Source of the DNA: a virus
DNA length: 47,613 bases
Strand: one strand, 5' to 3'
IMG/VR virus record: IMGVR_UViG_3300015373_000008
Coordinates: 1-47,613 of that record
The number at the start of each line of letters is the position of its first letter. Position 1 is the stretch's first letter. A program made the position numbers and the translations under genes. Of the stretch, positions 18,463-26,687 are shown in pieces. Under the pieces are notes generated by a model. The model saw nothing but the letters and a program-made list of their open reading frames with translations, made no database searches and was not told the DNA's origin.

Positions 18463-18826
18463 GCTCTTCCTCTTTCAGGGCTTCAGCTGCCTGTTGTAGT
18501 TTCTTCACAGATAGTCCCTTACTATAGTACAGTCGCTGGTATAGAGTTTGTGGAGCTACACCCCTCTTTAGTGCGGCAGCGCGAACCCCTGTCGCGGTGA
18601 TGTCGTCTATTAGGGCACGGTCTACCTCGAACTTTTGATTGTTTGGGCCGCCGGGCCCGCGAAGCGGCACACCGCATTTCGCGAAGCGATCGCGAATGGC
18701 GTTGATACTGCAGTTGAACTTTTGGGAGAGGGAGGTGAGGCTGTTCGCTTTATACAGGTCCAGCCACATCTCCTTCTCGCCGATGTAACCGAGCTTCTTC
18801 CACTCCTCAGACCATATAACCTTCAC
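18446..18826 (-). CDS. Helix-turn-helix protein
   Basis: A 126-aa protein with a GTG start in a GTGA overlap and AAGGAG eight bases upstream. Two HTH-like segments are visible: about 31-48 (SLSQKFNCSINAIRDRFAK) and about 80-100 (RAAALKRGVAPQTLYQRL). This resembles the DNA-binding halves of regulators or of homing-endonuclease-associated proteins. It is the last gene of the minus-strand operon and ends inside the last late gene. A regulatory role is inferred. Confidence 0.58.
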   Translation of the reverse strand: MKVIWSEEWKKLGYIGEKEMWLDLYKANSLTSLSQKFNCSINAIRDRFAKCGVPLRGPGGPNNQKFEVDRALIDDITATGVRAAALKRGVAPQTLYQRLYYSKGLSVKKLQQAAEALKEEEPNGDV

Positions 18827-19107
18827 TTATCTTTCTCCTTTGGCGCGGCGGCGCGGGCGGCGTATGTTCCCGTCCCGCGTTCCAAGCAATTAACGGACGC
18901 GAGGCACGAGCTTCTCGGTTTGTTGGGCTGCACGTTATCTCCGCAACCGTCACACTTCATCGATCGCGCGTCGTCCGCCGGCGGCTCGCGCAGAAGCGCG
19001 GCGACATCGGCCCAACGCACATACAGATGCTCACCCGTGCCGGTATCGCTCAACGTGCCCCAATAGCGCGGGAGCGCGGTGAGCCGGGCGCGCAGGTCAG
19101 CGGTCAT
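18823..19107 (-). CDS. Hypothetical protein with four-Cys zinc site
   Basis: A 94-aa protein. I use ATG 19107 because it forms an ATGA overlap with the small gene upstream. An N-terminal segment (LTALPRYWGTLSDTGTGEHLYVRWADVAALL) is common in small phage proteins. Later come CDGCG and two further Cys, a possible zinc site. Function unknown. Confidence 0.6.
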   Translation of the reverse strand: MTADLRARLTALPRYWGTLSDTGTGEHLYVRWADVAALLREPPADDARSMKCDGCGDNVQPNKPRSSCLASVNCLERGTGTYAARAAAPKEKDK

Positions 19108-19244
19108 CGCGTCACCAGTCCGCAGCGGAGACACCGCAGCAGGCCCGCGCGCCAACAGCGCCAGATGTGCCAGCAGCGACGTTCCTGGGGGGTCAGGAGG
19201 GTGAGCCGGGCGCGCAGCGCTACGATCTGTTCTGCATTACTCAT
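19104..19244 (-). CDS. 46-aa Cys/Trp-rich protein
   Basis: A short ORF starting at ATG 19244, two bases after the previous stop and ending in an ATGA overlap with the next start, so the operon spacing fits exactly. The product contains RCWHIWRCWRAG and CLRCG, a compact possible zinc-binding motif. A GAGGGA SD-like sequence lies about ten bases upstream. Function unknown. Confidence 0.5.
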   Translation of the reverse strand: MSNAEQIVALRARLTLLTPQERRCWHIWRCWRAGLLRCLRCGLVTR

Positions 19245-19246
19245 CG

Positions 19247-19432
19247 TTATCTTTCCCTCACCTTACGGCGCTGCCGATTGAGTGCGGCGATATCGGAAGC
19301 CTGAGCTGCGGTATCGCTGTTCCAGTGGTGAGCGGTACCCTTTCGATGTACGGCGTAGCCACCCATTCGAGCGATTTCGCGTTGACGCTCGTGCGAGAAC
19401 TTTGGGGAACCGAAGCCACGTTTAGCCATCAC
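19247..19432 (-). CDS. KGG-motif (YciG-like) small protein
   Basis: A 61-aa protein with GTG 19432 or ATG 19429 as start. The sequence GFGSPKFSHERQREIARMGG followed by HRKGTAHHW closely follows the KGG/stress-induced repeat pattern of YciG-like proteins (GF.S, QREIA..GG, H.KGTAH.W). In bacteria these small hydrophilic proteins are linked to stress. The phage role is unknown. Confidence 0.65.
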   Translation of the reverse strand: MMAKRGFGSPKFSHERQREIARMGGYAVHRKGTAHHWNSDTAAQASDIAALNRQRRKVRER

Positions 19433-19434
19433 CG

Positions 19435-20043
19435 CTATTTGACTATCCCGAGGGAGAGGATGCGTAGGATGAGTGGCGCGGAGTCTTGTACACTCTTTTC
19501 CGTATCCTTCACAACCTGGTTTATTTGCTGCTGAATTTTCTCCGTATCGGTAGCTTGCGATTCACGGAGCGATTCGAGGCTCTGTTGGATAGCCTCAAGA
19601 CGAGCGTCCATCCGCCGGACTGCATTGAGGAGGTCCGTGATATCAGGGGGTAGGTCAGATGCAGCTGGGGGCTGCGCCTGTGGCTCGGGAGGCGCAGCCC
19701 ACCTAGATGGATCAACGCGAGTTGGGTTAACGACCCACATAGGAGTGTTAGGGCCTTGCGGCCCACCACCGAGTATGTCGACGATCGTACCGTCTTTATA
19801 GGCGATTATGTCCACCGCGAAGCCCTGACAGTTGTTGCCTGTAGGCTTGAGCAGGACGCCGGCACCTTCAGCCTGTAGGGCGATCGCGACTCGCTTTGTT
19901 ACTTCGAAGCGAGCGCACTCGTCAGATGCGGGGGCGTCGGGGTTGATACCTGCGGCGATAGTCTGGGCTTTAGCCGCGGCGACGATTTCGCGGTGGTCAA
20001 CGTTCTGGGAAAGGAGCAGAATCGCCGCAAGTATCCAGTACAT
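19435..20043 (-). CDS. Exported protein with C-terminal coiled coil
   Basis: A 202-aa protein. An N-terminal signal-like segment (YWILAAILLLSQN) is followed by a conserved-looking domain (CARFEVTKRVAIALQAEGAG, then GNNCQGFAVDIIAYKDGTIVDILG), a Pro/Ala linker and a coiled coil at about 145-190. I have seen the central domain in environmental phages but know no function. GGAGG lies five bases before ATG 20043. A periplasmic role in lysis, superinfection or wall contact is possible. Confidence 0.6.
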   Translation of the reverse strand: MYWILAAILLLSQNVDHREIVAAAKAQTIAAGINPDAPASDECARFEVTKRVAIALQAEGAGVLLKPTGNNCQGFAVDIIAYKDGTIVDILGGGPQGPNTPMWVVNPTRVDPSRWAAPPEPQAQPPAASDLPPDITDLLNAVRRMDARLEAIQQSLESLRESQATDTEKIQQQINQVVKDTEKSVQDSAPLILRILSLGIVK

Positions 20044-20282
20044 TAGAACCTCCCTCTATGGGTGATGGCGGAGTTCGCGTCCATCCGTGCCTCGCGGAGT
20101 TTGCGCAACGCGACCGAACGATCGGGACAGGGTGGTACGGTGTTTAAGATAACCCGCGCTGCGTGGATTAGTGCTGCGCGCACCTCCGTGCCGGCTTGCA
20201 TCTGCTCTGCATCCCACTGGTGATAGGTGAAGCAGTCGTCGACGTTCTCGATAGTTAGGACTTCAGTGCCTACTTGCTTCAT
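20043..20282 (-). CDS. Acb2/Tad1-like cyclic-nucleotide sponge
   Basis: A 79-aa protein. FTYH at 18-21 and the C-terminal helix ALRKLREARMDANSAI at about 58-73 match the Acb2/Tad1 hairpin family (DUF7681), in which members such as phage Acb2 sequester cyclic oligonucleotides or gcADPR made by CBASS and Thoeris defence. I choose ATG 20282 because it gives an ATGA overlap with the helicase gene and lies nine bases after GGAAGG; an upstream ATG at 20291 has no spacing from it. Ligand specificity cannot be read from sequence. Confidence 0.72.
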   Translation of the reverse strand: MKQVGTEVLTIENVDDCFTYHQWDAEQMQAGTEVRAALIHAARVILNTVPPCPDRSVALRKLREARMDANSAITHRGRF

Positions 20283-21676
20283 TTTGTCCATCCTTCCGGT
20301 GTGAGTGAGTAGGATTTGTTCTGAGGATCGAAGTCGACTAGCTTAGCTTCGCGCAGTGTCGCGACCGCTGCTTTGAACTGGTCCTTGTTGAGGCGGTTAC
20401 TGTTCATGCGAAGCCATGTGCTGTGCGCGATGAAGCCTCCTTTCGACTTTATTTGCTTGAGCATTTTCGCGGTCTCCTCGCCGAATGTGTTCTGTGACAT
20501 CTCACTGAACGCAGCAGGCAGTTGGGCTTCGACCCAGTTGAGGATATGTAACGACCGTTGCATCGTTTTACGGGTGATTTTGAGCAGGTCGGGGGAGGTC
20601 CTTTCGCTTTGCAGTTCGCTGACGGTGAGGATCATCGCGAGGCGGTGCATATGGTCAGCCTTGCGTTCCGAGTAGCCCGCGAATTGCTTGTCAGGCATAG
20701 CCGTCTCGTCCCTAGTCTTGTACCAGTTGATGTACCACTCGTCCGCATTCGGTTCGATTGTAAACTGCCCCTTGATTTTGCTGTACTGGAATAGACGTTC
20801 TTTGAGTCTGTGCTCCAGCTCAGGCGAAAGTGGGGGAGGGTGGGGGAAACACCTATTCGTCTCATTCTGTACGACGAAGAGGAGACGGCTCATGAAGCCA
20901 CCACCAAAGGCGTCCTTCGGAATAGCCGTTTGGATCCAGTCCATCGTGCTACACATCAACGCGGAGAGGGCAACGTTGCGCAGACGCCTTTCGCCGTTCA
21001 TCACAGTTAGCGAGGACCATTCCTTCGGGCAGTCGAATAGGGCGGTCAGTAACGGAACCATCCCTTCGTTGTACTTCTGTTTCCCGAGGAAGACTGCGAG
21101 TTCGGGTGCGTATATCAGGCCGGTAGCGCTTGTACGGTCTTCGAACGCCGTAACGAGGGCTTCTGGTGTGACCTTATCGGCTAGGATATTCCCACCAATT
21201 GCTCGGAATAGGTTGACTGCGATATTGCAAGCGCTGGTTTTACGACACTTACCCGTGGGCGCCACAATGACGACGCATGGGTTGGGGAAGATCTGATACG
21301 CTCCCATGTCGAAGAACACATTACGGGCGAGTGCTGCGCCGATTGCTGTAACTCCGGCGAAGAAGTGGAATGGGGTGGGTGGTTCGGTGTTTTGCGTGTA
21401 TTGGATGTAGTCATAGAGCCAGCCTGTTGAAGGCAGGAGGTCTTCGAAGACGATGGGTTTGGGGCCCTTTCGCAGTCTTGTGTCGAGGGTAGCTTGGTCA
21501 ATGTTCAGTTTGCGCTTGAGCAGGTCGATCAACTCGACCGGACGCGACGCTGTCGGTAGGTCACGGACCCAGCTTACTACTTTCTCGGCAAAGCCATCTT
21601 GCAGTTCGGCGGCGGACAGTTGTTTGATATGCCGGGTTAGGATCTCAATCTGCCGACTAAGAGTAGGTGGAGGCAT
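20279..21676 (-). CDS. DUF3987-type replicative helicase/ATPase
   Basis: A 465-aa protein. ATG 21676 is preceded by GGAGGT; the longer GTG start at 21754 would overlap the DpdA-like gene by 65 bases. A P-loop-like segment APTGKCRKTSA lies at about residue 140, followed by conserved KVTPEAL, ELAVFLGKQKYNEGM, LFDCPKEW, STMDWIQTAIPKDAFGGGF and SRLLFVVQ, typical of DUF3987/RepA-like phage helicase proteins. No TOPRIM primase motif is seen. The C-terminus (about 400-465) has a winged-helix look. It would act at the fork with the PolA-type polymerase. Confidence 0.75.
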   Translation of the reverse strand: MPPPTLSRQIEILTRHIKQLSAAELQDGFAEKVVSWVRDLPTASRPVELIDLLKRKLNIDQATLDTRLRKGPKPIVFEDLLPSTGWLYDYIQYTQNTEPPTPFHFFAGVTAIGAALARNVFFDMGAYQIFPNPCVVIVAPTGKCRKTSACNIAVNLFRAIGGNILADKVTPEALVTAFEDRTSATGLIYAPELAVFLGKQKYNEGMVPLLTALFDCPKEWSSLTVMNGERRLRNVALSALMCSTMDWIQTAIPKDAFGGGFMSRLLFVVQNETNRCFPHPPPLSPELEHRLKERLFQYSKIKGQFTIEPNADEWYINWYKTRDETAMPDKQFAGYSERKADHMHRLAMILTVSELQSERTSPDLLKITRKTMQRSLHILNWVEAQLPAAFSEMSQNTFGEETAKMLKQIKSKGGFIAHSTWLRMNSNRLNKDQFKAAVATLREAKLVDFDPQNKSYSLTPEGWTK

Positions 21677-21689
21677 AAACACCTCCGGT

Positions 21690-22442
21690 TTATAGGTATT
21701 TCCGCAGGTATGCAACATTGTATACAATGTCTGGATATGCTGCTTGAATGTCACCCGCGAAGCCGGAGATGATTTTCTCTGTAGCGGGTAGGCCCCTTAG
21801 GGTTTGAATGGAGGCGGTTAGCTTGTGCCCTAGTAGGCCGAATTTGATTGGTTTCGCGGTGTCCACACTAAGGCGGTTGTGGGGGACGCCGAAGGTGTTG
21901 AAGGCCTGTCGAAATGCACTTAGCTCGTTTAATTCGTTTACCCCGAGCAGGTGGATACGTGGAGGCCATTTTATATGGTCGGGGATCTTGCGTGTGAGGT
22001 CGAGGAACCATTCAAGTCGCGGCGCGCGAAAGGGAAAGCAGATCATGTCGGCGTGATCTTTCAGCTTCATGAACATCTCCGCCCGTTCCGAGGGTGAGGC
22101 CCCAGCGAGAACGAAGGCGATCTTCTGATGCCGGGGCAGGATGTTGCGGGTCGCGTGGAACGCCTCCATCCCGAACCGATAGTCGCCAAGTTTGTCCGGC
22201 GCGATTATGATGTTCGGTTTGCTAAGCGAGGCGGCTTGCTTTAGTTCCTCCGGCGAGAGGGGGTGTCCTAGCTCGTGGAAGGAGTTGTCCATTATGACGA
22301 AGCGGCCGATTTCGGCTTGGTTTGTGTAGAACTGTCGGTACTCATCGTCTTCGAGGATTAGGTGGGCCAGCGTGAAGTCCAGGTCAGTTAGGCTGGTTAA
22401 GTTGTGCAGGAAGGGCTTTGGGATTTCCATCGCGAGTCGCAT
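21690..22442 (-). CDS. dpdA: DpdA-like DNA 7-deazaguanine transglycosylase
   Basis: A 250-aa TGT-like barrel protein. Motifs are VIMDNSFHELG (about 49-59, Asp52), IHLLGVNE (163-170) and SVDTAKPIKFG (192-202, Asp194), matching phage DpdA proteins, which exchange guanine in DNA for preQ0 or a derivative. The start ATG follows the polymerase stop directly (TGAATG) with GGAGG upstream. The gene cluster also holds folE, queE, queD and queC, which supply preQ0. I see no queF or arcS-type gene, so preQ0 itself is the likeliest inserted base. Confidence 0.78.
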   Translation of the reverse strand: MRLAMEIPKPFLHNLTSLTDLDFTLAHLILEDDEYRQFYTNQAEIGRFVIMDNSFHELGHPLSPEELKQAASLSKPNIIIAPDKLGDYRFGMEAFHATRNILPRHQKIAFVLAGASPSERAEMFMKLKDHADMICFPFRAPRLEWFLDLTRKIPDHIKWPPRIHLLGVNELNELSAFRQAFNTFGVPHNRLSVDTAKPIKFGLLGHKLTASIQTLRGLPATEKIISGFAGDIQAAYPDIVYNVAYLRKYL

Positions 22443-24971
22443 TCAAGCCTCCGTTATGTTAAGGTATTGCGTAAGCTGTTTGTTCCCTTTCTTACACTCG
22501 CGCCAGTTTAATCCGACGTGTACGTCGCAAGGACAGAACCATCCGTCCGGATAATAGTGTCGGACAGTGTTAGGTCGATCGGAATACTCCACGATGTTTC
22601 GCCAGTGCTGATGCATAACTCCGCGCAGAGTGTCTGCGGCGGTTTTCGCGAGGTCTTTGGGAACGCTAAGCAGAATCGAGTCGTGCACTGTAAGACGGAG
22701 GGCTTCATGAGGTAATTCCCGTTCGAGTTGGGGTAGGATCAAATACATCATATCCGCCGCTGTGCTACTAGGTGGAAAGTTATACATTTCTGTGACTTGT
22801 CGGGTGTACCACCAGCGACGGCGACCGAAAGCGTTACGGAGGTACGAGTCTTTTGAAACCTGCCGTTCAAGCGAATCCCGCCAGCGCCAGTATATTGGAA
22901 ATCGTGTACGGAACCGCTGGATAAAGCGTTCAACCCACGTAATGTCTCGGCCAAGCTGCTTAGCGATGTCAGTAGCGCCTCGCCCGTAGCCGAGTCCATA
23001 TACGATGAACTTGGTTTCGAACCGGGGTGAGCCCCAACCGCCCCCGGCTTCAGCGTCCCGGCGCAGGACCTCGGCGATAGGAAGTTCAAAGCATTCAGCT
23101 GCGACGGTTGTGTGGTTGTCGACGTTCTGGCTGAGGAGTTCGAGCCCGAACGGCTCTCCCGCAAGGACCATGGCAAGGCGCCACTCGATTTGCGACCAGT
23201 CGGCTTCGATGAGGACATGTTCAGGTGTGTCAGGGATATAGAGTTCACGTACTTCGAGTGGTTGGTTCTGGAAGTTAGGCGACCAGGAGATGAGTCGGCC
23301 ATTACGGGCACCAGAACCCTTTTCGCCCTTCTCCGCAGCCTTGGCTGAGCCGATATGGTAGTGTACGAAACCCGCGTCATCCGGTTCCGTTTGCAGGTAT
23401 GTGCTATCCAGCTTCAGTACTTTCCGGCGTTTGTGGATCAACGCGAAGATGGGCTGCGCTGTTACCTTCGCTAGTTCGTCGAGCGCGTTATCATCTACTG
23501 TAGGGATCTGCCCACGCTTTTTGTCCTTCTTATACTGCGTGGGCAGGCCCATCGTGTCGTAGAGTAGTTTGCGTAGCTGTTGCGGTGAGTCAAGGTTGAC
23601 GTCGAAACCGATAACGCGCTTGATCTTTTCCTCCAACTCCTTTGCAAGCCTGCGGGCGCCGAAGGACATCTTATGGGCTTGAGCTTCATTTTGGCGGAGA
23701 CCGCGAGCGGTCATTTTGCGAAGGACTGGTTGGAGGGGCATGACACTCTTGTAGTAAAGGTCATGCATGTCCAGGTTGCGTAGTTCATCGCGAAGGCTGA
23801 GGTAGGCGCGGCAAGTCGCGTCAACGTCCTTACAATTGCCAAGTTTCAGGGCGTCGAACCCTGACTTGTACATTGCGTCGCCCTTCCAAGGTGGGATGTC
23901 GGCGGCGTATAGCGACGCGATGAAGTCTAGGTTCTTTTCGAGGTCGCTGTTCGTCAGATGGAAAGCTTGAAGGGTATCGAAGCTGGGTCCGGCGAAGTTG
24001 AAGGAGCGGTGTTCGCAGTATGGGATGTCGAAGCCTTCTCCATTTTGCGTGACCTTTTCAACTGCGGGATCATTAAAGAGTTCGTGGCAGAGCTGCTGAG
24101 TATCAGGTGTGAAATGCAGAGCGTGAGCTTCGTACGGCCTTGTGGTAAGGCCCATAACTGTAATCTGGCCTGTGCCCAAGTCCAGTCCCTTATTTTTGTG
24201 CCGGACGATGCCCTCCGCCTCAAGGTCGAAGACGACGTATCCAGCTGCTCGCGCAAGTGCTGTAAACTCTGCTGCATGATATGGTAAGCTACCTGTTGTG
24301 GTATAGTACGTTTTATGCTGACGGATTTCGCGGAACTGACCTTCGACTTTGGCGCGGGCCAGGTCGTGGACCGCGAGTGGCCATAATTCTTGCTGGCGCA
24401 TGATGAACGCGGGGTGGTAGACCGGGAGGACTTTGCAGGCTTCGCCTGCGGTTTGCGTGGCATTTACCTGTCCCTCCTTGTGAAGAGGAGACGGCGTCGG
24501 TTTTTGTAGTGGGCGAAGCGCAGGTCCTTCGAGGATTCGTCCGCGGTATGCACTAATCGGACTGCATCCAGTAGACACATACAACGCCGTCGCTCCGAGG
24601 GCGACGATAAGGTTTGGACGAATGGTAGCCAGCTCTTCGGCAAGAAAGTGAGCGCAATGTCGGATTTCCGCTTCTGTGGGAGCTCGGTCGATTGGTTTGC
24701 CACTCGCGCCCTCCGTTGTTGGTCTGCACTTCACGACGTTCCGTACTTCACACTCATCGATGTCCAGGCCTGTTTGCCGGAGCCATGTTCGGAGTACTCG
24801 ACCTGCTCCACCTATGAAGTTTTTATTCAGTTGGACTTCATCGCGACCTGGAGCTTCGCCTAGCAGGAGTATTGCTGCGGGACGCGGAGGCTGAGCGAAG
24901 ACTGGCCCGGGTGCTTCGTATAGGGGACAGCCCATGCACCAGCTAGGTTTTATGTCGCTGAATTGGCTCAT
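22443..24971 (-). CDS. UDG-exonuclease-PolA fusion DNA polymerase
   Basis: An 842-aa three-module protein. Residues 1-210 form a family-4-like uracil-DNA glycosylase: CMGC (Cys12, Cys15), GEAPGRDE (38-45), NVVKC (Cys82), Cys106, and HPA at 186-188, the likely Fe-S and active-site set. Residues about 240-390 are a 3'-5' exonuclease (DLE at 249-251, later NGEGFDI). Residues about 400-842 are a family A polymerase: motif A ADWSQIEWRL, motif B with KFIVYGLGYG (a Tyr in the nucleotide-selection site) and motif C VHDS. It is the replicative polymerase. Confidence 0.88.
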   Translation of the reverse strand: MSQFSDIKPSWCMGCPLYEAPGPVFAQPPRPAAILLLGEAPGRDEVQLNKNFIGGAGRVLRTWLRQTGLDIDECEVRNVVKCRPTTEGASGKPIDRAPTEAEIRHCAHFLAEELATIRPNLIVALGATALYVSTGCSPISAYRGRILEGPALRPLQKPTPSPLHKEGQVNATQTAGEACKVLPVYHPAFIMRQQELWPLAVHDLARAKVEGQFREIRQHKTYYTTTGSLPYHAAEFTALARAAGYVVFDLEAEGIVRHKNKGLDLGTGQITVMGLTTRPYEAHALHFTPDTQQLCHELFNDPAVEKVTQNGEGFDIPYCEHRSFNFAGPSFDTLQAFHLTNSDLEKNLDFIASLYAADIPPWKGDAMYKSGFDALKLGNCKDVDATCRAYLSLRDELRNLDMHDLYYKSVMPLQPVLRKMTARGLRQNEAQAHKMSFGARRLAKELEEKIKRVIGFDVNLDSPQQLRKLLYDTMGLPTQYKKDKKRGQIPTVDDNALDELAKVTAQPIFALIHKRRKVLKLDSTYLQTEPDDAGFVHYHIGSAKAAEKGEKGSGARNGRLISWSPNFQNQPLEVRELYIPDTPEHVLIEADWSQIEWRLAMVLAGEPFGLELLSQNVDNHTTVAAECFELPIAEVLRRDAEAGGGWGSPRFETKFIVYGLGYGRGATDIAKQLGRDITWVERFIQRFRTRFPIYWRWRDSLERQVSKDSYLRNAFGRRRWWYTRQVTEMYNFPPSSTAADMMYLILPQLERELPHEALRLTVHDSILLSVPKDLAKTAADTLRGVMHQHWRNIVEYSDRPNTVRHYYPDGWFCPCDVHVGLNWRECKKGNKQLTQYLNITEA

Positions 24972-25174
24972 ATCGGCTTGAGCCCCCCGGCGAAGTAACC
25001 TCGTCCTGTTGTGCCGTCATCCCACGCGACCTCATACTGCCAAGGGTCGTTACCGTGAATAGAGGGGTAGGCAGTTTTGTATTTGCTGGTAATGGTGCCA
25101 GTGCGAAAGACGGGCGAGCCGATGGTGATTTCGCGTGCTACACGGGTACCCACTTCGTGTTCCTTTTCGGTCAA
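24968..25174 (-). CDS. Hypothetical 68-aa protein
   Basis: Its stop overlaps the polymerase start (ATGA). The sequence (GSPVFRTGTITSKYKTAYPS, then YEVAWDDGTTGRGYF) looks like a small SH3/chromo-type beta barrel, as in short DNA- or RNA-binding proteins. Function unknown. Tight coupling to the polymerase suggests replication accessory use. Confidence 0.62.
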   Translation of the reverse strand: MTEKEHEVGTRVAREITIGSPVFRTGTITSKYKTAYPSIHGNDPWQYEVAWDDGTTGRGYFAGGLKPI

Positions 25175-25491
25175 TGTATGTGCTCCTTCGGCAGGGTTTC
25201 AGTGTTCAACGGTTCGCGAGCGATTTCGACTTGCATCTCAATGGTGTACGTGATACCTTTGTTCGCGGGGCAGAAGGTCCAGTGTTGCTGTTGAGTGCGT
25301 AGAAGGGCCGTGTAAAGGTCGTCGAACTTTTGTGTGGGTGGGCGGAGCCATTCGAGGGTGGCTGCGCACCAGGGGCAGATCGCTTCGTAGATGTACCCGT
25401 CAGTGGGGTTGCCATATTGGATGAACGCGACCGGCCGTTTCGCGTTAGGCTCGCTGAGGATGTCGTGGACGAGACGCTTGTTATGTGACAT
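25171..25491 (-). CDS. Hypothetical 106-aa protein
   Basis: A soluble protein with CPWC and a later Cys, a possible metal site, and mixed alpha/beta sequence. It ends in an ATGA overlap with the next gene and starts just after folE. The SD motif is weak, so translation may be coupled. No family is recognised. Confidence 0.6.
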   Translation of the reverse strand: MSHNKRLVHDILSEPNAKRPVAFIQYGNPTDGYIYEAICPWCAATLEWLRPPTQKFDDLYTALLRTQQQHWTFCPANKGITYTIEMQVEIAREPLNTETLPKEHIH

Positions 25492-25496
25492 ACATG

Positions 25497-26051
25497 TTAG
25501 GGTGTGCCGATGAGTTGGAGGAACTCTTGACGGGCAGTTTGGTTCAGGAGGAATACACCCGACATACGGGAAGTAACGATATCGGATGTCGAACGGATTC
25601 CCCTATAGTGCATACAACCGTGCCGTCCGACAACGATACAAGCAACTCCCTGTGGGTGTATACTACGTTCAAGCGAGTCGACGACGGCGTCTGTGAGTGA
25701 CTCTTGCAGTATGGGCTGGGTAAGTTGAGACTCAACGGTCCTGGCAAGCTTAGAGAGGCCGAGGACTCTACCCGAAGGGATATATCCAACAGACACCCGC
25801 ATGGTAGCTGGTAAGAGGTGGTGCGGGCAAATCGCTGTAACCTCGTGCCCACGAAGCAGGATAAGGTTGTTGTGCCTGTTTTCGAACGACTGCATGTTGT
25901 TTTGGCGAGGCGTAAGCAGTTCGCGGTAAAGCGCCGCCACACGCCGCGGCGTGTCTCGAAAGTTCTCGCCATGAGTATCGATACCCATCCCCTCTAATAG
26001 AAGGGCTACACCCTTCTCCATCTTCCGAGTATTGAATGTGTCTGCTGGCAT
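25497..26051 (-). CDS. folE: GTP cyclohydrolase I
   Basis: A 184-aa protein. It converts GTP to 7,8-dihydroneopterin triphosphate, the first step towards preQ0 as well as folate. CPHHLLP (75-81) and GRHGCMHYRG (142-151) give the zinc ligands Cys75, His78 and Cys146. GRVLGLSKLAR (94-104) is the family signature. The length is near the shorter bacterial enzymes. It starts after queE with GAGGT eight bases upstream, and its product feeds QueD. Confidence 0.93.
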   Translation of the reverse strand: MPADTFNTRKMEKGVALLLEGMGIDTHGENFRDTPRRVAALYRELLTPRQNNMQSFENRHNNLILLRGHEVTAICPHHLLPATMRVSVGYIPSGRVLGLSKLARTVESQLTQPILQESLTDAVVDSLERSIHPQGVACIVVGRHGCMHYRGIRSTSDIVTSRMSGVFLLNQTARQEFLQLIGTP

Positions 26052-26057
26052 TTCGCG

Positions 26058-26687
26058 TTACCTCACGGTTAGGTACTTATGCAGTTGGGTGCTGAGGCGA
26101 AGGTTAGGGTGAGCGAGAACTGCCTCAATAGCTTCGTGCATCGCGGCCTCGTTCACCGCGTCCTTCGAGTTGCGAGGCTGGATGTAGACGGGTCGCATGA
26201 TGTTTTGGGCCCATCGAAGGGCGTCCTGTAGAGTGGGCCAACCGGAGCCTTCGCCCAAGCCACCGAGAATGACCTTCACCTCGTCGGCGTTAGCGACCAT
26301 GGCTTCTAGGTACTTTGGCTTTGGCGACACGGTGATCCAGAGCGAGGTGCTACGAAGGGGCGGGCGAGACCAGTAAACGGTGCCGCTTGTTTCGATGTGA
26401 ACGGTTTTGCGCTGACAGAGCTTGAGCAGGGGGAGGAGGTCACGGTCTAACGGCTCGCCACCGGTGATACAGATGTGTAGCATGTTATCGACCCATGCTA
26501 GGAGGTCCTCGGGCGAGTAGAGGCCACCACCTGATTCGGTGTACATCCGGTCGAAGTTCGTGTCGCAGGCCGTGCAGACTTTCTGTCCTACACTGCAACC
26601 GACCAGGCGGATGAAGGCCATAGGGGTACCGGTGTACTGTCCCTCACCCTGAATGCTGCGAAATCTCTCAGCAACTGGATACTTCAT
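26058..26687 (-). CDS. queE: 7-carboxy-7-deazaguanine synthase (radical SAM)
   Basis: A 209-aa radical-SAM enzyme that converts CPH4 to CDG. SIQGEG (11-16) and GGEP are family signatures. The cluster cysteines are C31, C38 and C41, a CX6CX2C spacing that differs from the common CX3CX2C and from the CX14CX2C form. ATG 26687 has AAGGAG seven bases upstream, located inside the LAGLIDADG gene. Its first codons (MKYPVAE) recur at the start of that gene. Confidence 0.9.
   Translation of the reverse strand: MKYPVAERFRSIQGEGQYTGTPMAFIRLVGCSVGQKVCTACDTNFDRMYTESGGGLYSPEDLLAWVDNMLHICITGGEPLDRDLLPLLKLCQRKTVHIETSGTVYWSRPPLRSTSLWITVSPKPKYLEAMVANADEVKVILGGLGEGSGWPTLQDALRWAQNIMRPVYIQPRNSKDAVNEAAMHEAIEAVLAHPNLRLSTQLHKYLTVR

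Noticed and set aside
22748-23380. 210-codon minus-strand ORF in the polymerase gene
   Set aside because: Out-of-frame Ser/Arg/Thr-rich shadow of conserved polymerase motifs.
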